Positions 61,876 to 64,000 of a stretch of DNA of 64,000 bases are shown one piece after another. Numbering within the stretch: position 1 is the stretch's first letter; every line of letters starts with the position of its first letter. Under the pieces are notes generated by a model that ran no database searches, was not told the DNA's origin, and saw only the letters and a program-made list of their open reading frames with translations. The stretch is from Spongiihabitans sp963422685 (GTDB lineage: Bacteria; Pseudomonadota; Gammaproteobacteria; Arenicellales; Poriferihabitantaceae), in the NCBI GenBank assembly GCA_963422685.1, contig OY730442.1:248001-312000 (forward strand), written 5' to 3'. Position numbers and translations under genes: made by a program.

Positions 61876-62389
61876 TTAACAATTATTAGGTGAACCGCCA
61901 AAACGTGATGATCCCCAGAAGCTGCTCCATATGCCCGCCCCTGAAAAACCATATGTTCTGGGAGTTCCATACCATATGTGCGCTTTATTCCTTGGGTTTG
62001 AATGATAATGGGTGAAACGAGTTCCTGACCCAGAATGAAATTCTCGGATTGGACGTTTCGACCCGATGGCCCGGGCGAGTGATCTTGCGGCTTACCCTGT
62101 GGCAACCCAGACATCACCGCCAGCACGGACAATACTCGCCGCTACACGTGAGCTTACCCATCTCTGGATTACCATACGCCCTCCTTGAACAACGATAACC
62201 GCAATGAGAGGGGCTCCTTTCCCTTCTATTTGTTCCATTTCTTCGTCATCAAGAAGTGAAACTTGTACTTCTCCGTTGAAAGCATAGGCCAGGTCATCCT
62301 GTACTGTAGCATTCGCGGCTTTCTGTTCGCTCTTGAACTGAAAGGCTACTGCCAGCAGACCAATCAGGAGAAATGTGGCGACTGTCCAT
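61876..62389 (-). pseudogene. Bacteriocin-like secreted peptide precursor, interrupted
   Basis: After an AGGA site and an ATG at 62389 the frame shifts by one base. The continuing frame has a membrane/signal segment (WTVATFLLIGLLAVAFQF), a leader-like VQVSLLDDEEMEQIEGKG, and then a hydrophobic core (APLIAVIVVQGGRMVIQRWV, AGGDVWVATG). A TAA at 62092-62094 interrupts it. The same frame goes on with IGSKRPIREFHSGSGTRFTH, WYGTPRTYGFSGAGIWSSFW and a stop at 61876. The LxxEEMxxIxGKG motif resembles double-glycine-type leaders cleaved by C39 peptidases, but none is in the window. Toxin function is a hypothesis. Confidence 0.45.
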
Positions 62390-62416
62390 GAAAAAATCCT
62401 ATTGTATTGAAATAAA

Positions 62417-63290
62417 TTAGAACGACATTGACATACCCACTGAAACTGAATTTTCACCAAGCACTTCAATCCCAGAGAAAAACTGCATCGTGTTTCCACT
62501 GTCGAATAGATATCCTAGACCAAGATTGAGTTGACCATTTGTACGGGACGGCATACTTTCAATGTCATCTATTATTACAGCAGGAAACCATTGTAAATTG
62601 ATTCCAATCGATGTCGTCAATCTGTCGTTCAAAGCAATTGAAAAACCGGGAGACACGCTGAAAGAATGTGACGCCTCAATGGTTCTCCCCAAGACGGTTC
62701 GTTCTCTAACGATGCTGGTAGCCAATTGATCCTGTCAACCGGGTCAATTACCATATAACCGCTGACAGATATCCGTCCAGATCTTAAATAGCTGTATTCA
62801 TTCTCCACAGTATTTTCGTTTTCAATGGCGGGGCGGTTGATACGCAAAAGAACAGCCGGAAAAAATCCATCATCTTCACGGATTCGATAGGTGGCACCTA
62901 AGACAAGAGAGGAAAAGCCCGATCTCGTTTCAGAGACGCTGCCAAATCCAGCAGATGCTGCCTGCTCCCGGGTCCAATCCCATGTGGCAGCAGTCGACAA
63001 TTCCAATCTTGGAGCTATCCCATAACGCAGACCACCTGAAAGCAATATATTGTCATCACGTAAATATAACTCAGAAAAGGATGTTGGGATTGCCGTAATC
63101 CCAACGCCAGGTATATCAATTGTTTCAGACCGAAAAATCCCTGCGTCATCTGCCCGCGCAACATATGTCATTGCCATGAATACTCTAATGGTTCCACTCG
63201 GGACCAAAGCTTCATCAACCCGCAATGAAAAATCTTCTTTCTTTTGCTTGTCGATGTCGATTTCTTGGGCGTTTGTGCCAAGTGATAAGA
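62417..63290 (-). pseudogene. Outer-membrane beta-barrel protein, frameshifted
   Basis: A signal-like segment (HFFLLTFLSLGTNAQ) without a clear start codon is followed by EIDIDKQKKEDFSLRVDEAL and many alternating beta strands (LLSGGLRYGIAPRLELSTAA, SGFSSLVLGATYRIREDDGF, RSGRISVSGYMVIDPVDRI). The frame shifts near 62720 and continues QLATSIVRERTVLGRTIEAS, HSFSVSPGFSIALNDRL, to a C-terminal VSVGMSMSF. A final phenylalanine after alternating residues is the usual outer-membrane insertion signal. It precedes the bacteriocin-like gene by a short gap, and the two may once have formed an export or receptor unit. Confidence 0.6.
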
Positions 63291-63821
63291 AGGTTAATAG
63301 AAAAAAATGAATTTATCTTTACAGTTGGTTTATGTTCAAGTGCTTGTCCAAATTAATGAAAGAGTTATCAGTTTTCAATGGAGCATAACTTCGGGCTATT
63401 GGACGGACCCGCTGGACCACAAGTGGCTATTTTCACTTGACGGGCACACATACCTTTATGGATGAAATTCGTTTTGAAAATAAAGAGGAACCATTTTGGG
63501 TTTTTGCAGATACGAGACACTGGGCGCCTCTTTTTGCTCATCACTTCAAGCAGGCGAGATGAAACGAACGGAAAATATCCGTGTATTTGATGAAGACGAC
63601 TCGCCCTGAAAGTGACGGACATCGGCCGCCGGGCCCGACGTGCCATCAAGGCCACACCTGAATGCCAGCGTCCCTAAAGCTCAAGCACCCCGGGGACGGT
63701 CTTGAACTCATCTTCGAACAGTGCGCGAAGGTTTTGAGCGAGGACTTTTACCAATTGACGTCTTCATAAGCGCAGGCGCGGCATATCGCAAAAACCTTTC
63801 AATCGGCTGGAAATGCGTTTA
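63291..63821. other. Stretch without a supported gene
   Basis: Short open frames exist on both strands, but none combines a start, a ribosome site and plausible composition. The DNA lies between the broken outer-membrane gene and a partial gene at the right edge. Confidence 0.5.
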
Positions 63822-64000
63822 TCAATTCCGGTAAGACGAGTCCTGTTTATCGAGCATTCTAATTAGCGCCTGCCAGGACCGGGTCACAAAATCTCCGGGG
63901 GCACTGGCTGGGGGTATGCCGTCGCGGTTGAGTTGTTTAATCACCTCTGCGCCAGGTGCAACCTGCTTCGCGCCGGAGCTCATTACATCCACTTGTACCT
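63822..64000 (-). CDS. C-terminal end of an unidentified gene (partial)
   Basis: From the window edge the minus strand is open for 58 codons down to a TGA at 63822-63824, with a balanced, protein-like translation (VQVDVMSSGAKQVAPGAEVI, then ASAPGDFVTRSWQALIRML and DKQDSSYRN). No family can be named from this tail. It could also be a chance frame; its length and composition favour a real gene. Confidence 0.4.
   Translation of the reverse strand, partial: VQVDVMSSGAKQVAPGAEVIKQLNRDGIPPASAPGDFVTRSWQALIRMLDKQDSSYRN

Noticed and set aside
63368..63655. 95-codon minus-strand frame near the right edge
   Set aside because: It has no ribosome site and an arginine- and serine-rich start with no domain; probably chance.
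1..64000. CRISPR arrays, rRNA and tRNA genes
   Set aside because: No regularly spaced repeats and no recognisable tRNA or rRNA segments were seen; a covariance-model scan was not possible, so a single tRNA could have been missed.

Overview
The window reads as part of a gammaproteobacterial chromosome. It carries the cmoA/cmoB tRNA-modification pair, a thyA-folA junction, uvrD, polA, cfa and a two-component pair of the type found with the proteobacterial dedicated sortase. No rRNA, tRNA or CRISPR array was seen. The organism looks like an aerobic heterotroph living on propionyl-CoA-forming substrates, nucleobases, amino-acid-like solutes and omega-amino acids. Three accessory segments with decayed genes and transposase fragments interrupt the backbone.

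Layout. 1-1124: end of thyA, folA and a GFA-family gene. 1188-10192 (minus): cmoB, cmoA, then a complete propionyl-CoA to succinyl-CoA module (epimerase, MeaB GTPase, both carboxylase subunits, methylmalonyl-CoA mutase). 10371-19565 (minus): one long operon with a good sigma-70-like promoter at 19585-19613. It holds a TIM-barrel/phosphoribosyltransferase fusion, a polyamine-type ABC importer, URC1, URC4 and a MetX-like hydrolase, and is a candidate uracil uptake and URC catabolic operon. 19854-25113: accessory block 1, with a TbpB-like lipoprotein, IS5-type remnants and a broken Gabija-like anti-phage pair. 25322-29956: the URC theme resumes with cytosine deaminase, a zinc-site-less deaminase paralogue, uracil phosphoribosyltransferase, a hydroxyacid dehydrogenase, a LOG-family protein and an aminotransferase.

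30109-38096: accessory block 2. It is bracketed by the N-terminal and C-terminal parts of an integrase-type transposase. Inside are an ankyrin lipoprotein, a mutated HTH gene, an intact 1601-residue helicase-nuclease with a Gre-like tail, and the wreck of a diversity-generating retroelement (variable FGE-type protein plus Avd, with no reverse transcriptase). 38142-42044: moxR, DUF58 and transglutaminase cassette. 42282-50250: omega-amino-acid aminotransferase, uvrD, the two-component pair and two small secreted proteins. 50489-55768: a Liv-type ABC importer. 56043-60621: polA, a chorismate-lyase-like gene and cfa. 60746-63290: accessory block 3, a decayed outer-membrane/bacteriocin-like cluster. 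The window ends in a partial gene.

How the parts fit (inference). Cytosine is deaminated to uracil, uracil phosphoribosyltransferase gives UMP, and URC1/URC4 open and degrade the ring. In the yeast URC pathway the carbon leaves as 3-hydroxypropionate. The dehydrogenase and the neighbouring propionyl/methylmalonyl-CoA genes could take that carbon to succinyl-CoA. Block 1 lies between the two halves of this cluster, just upstream of the promoter of the first half.
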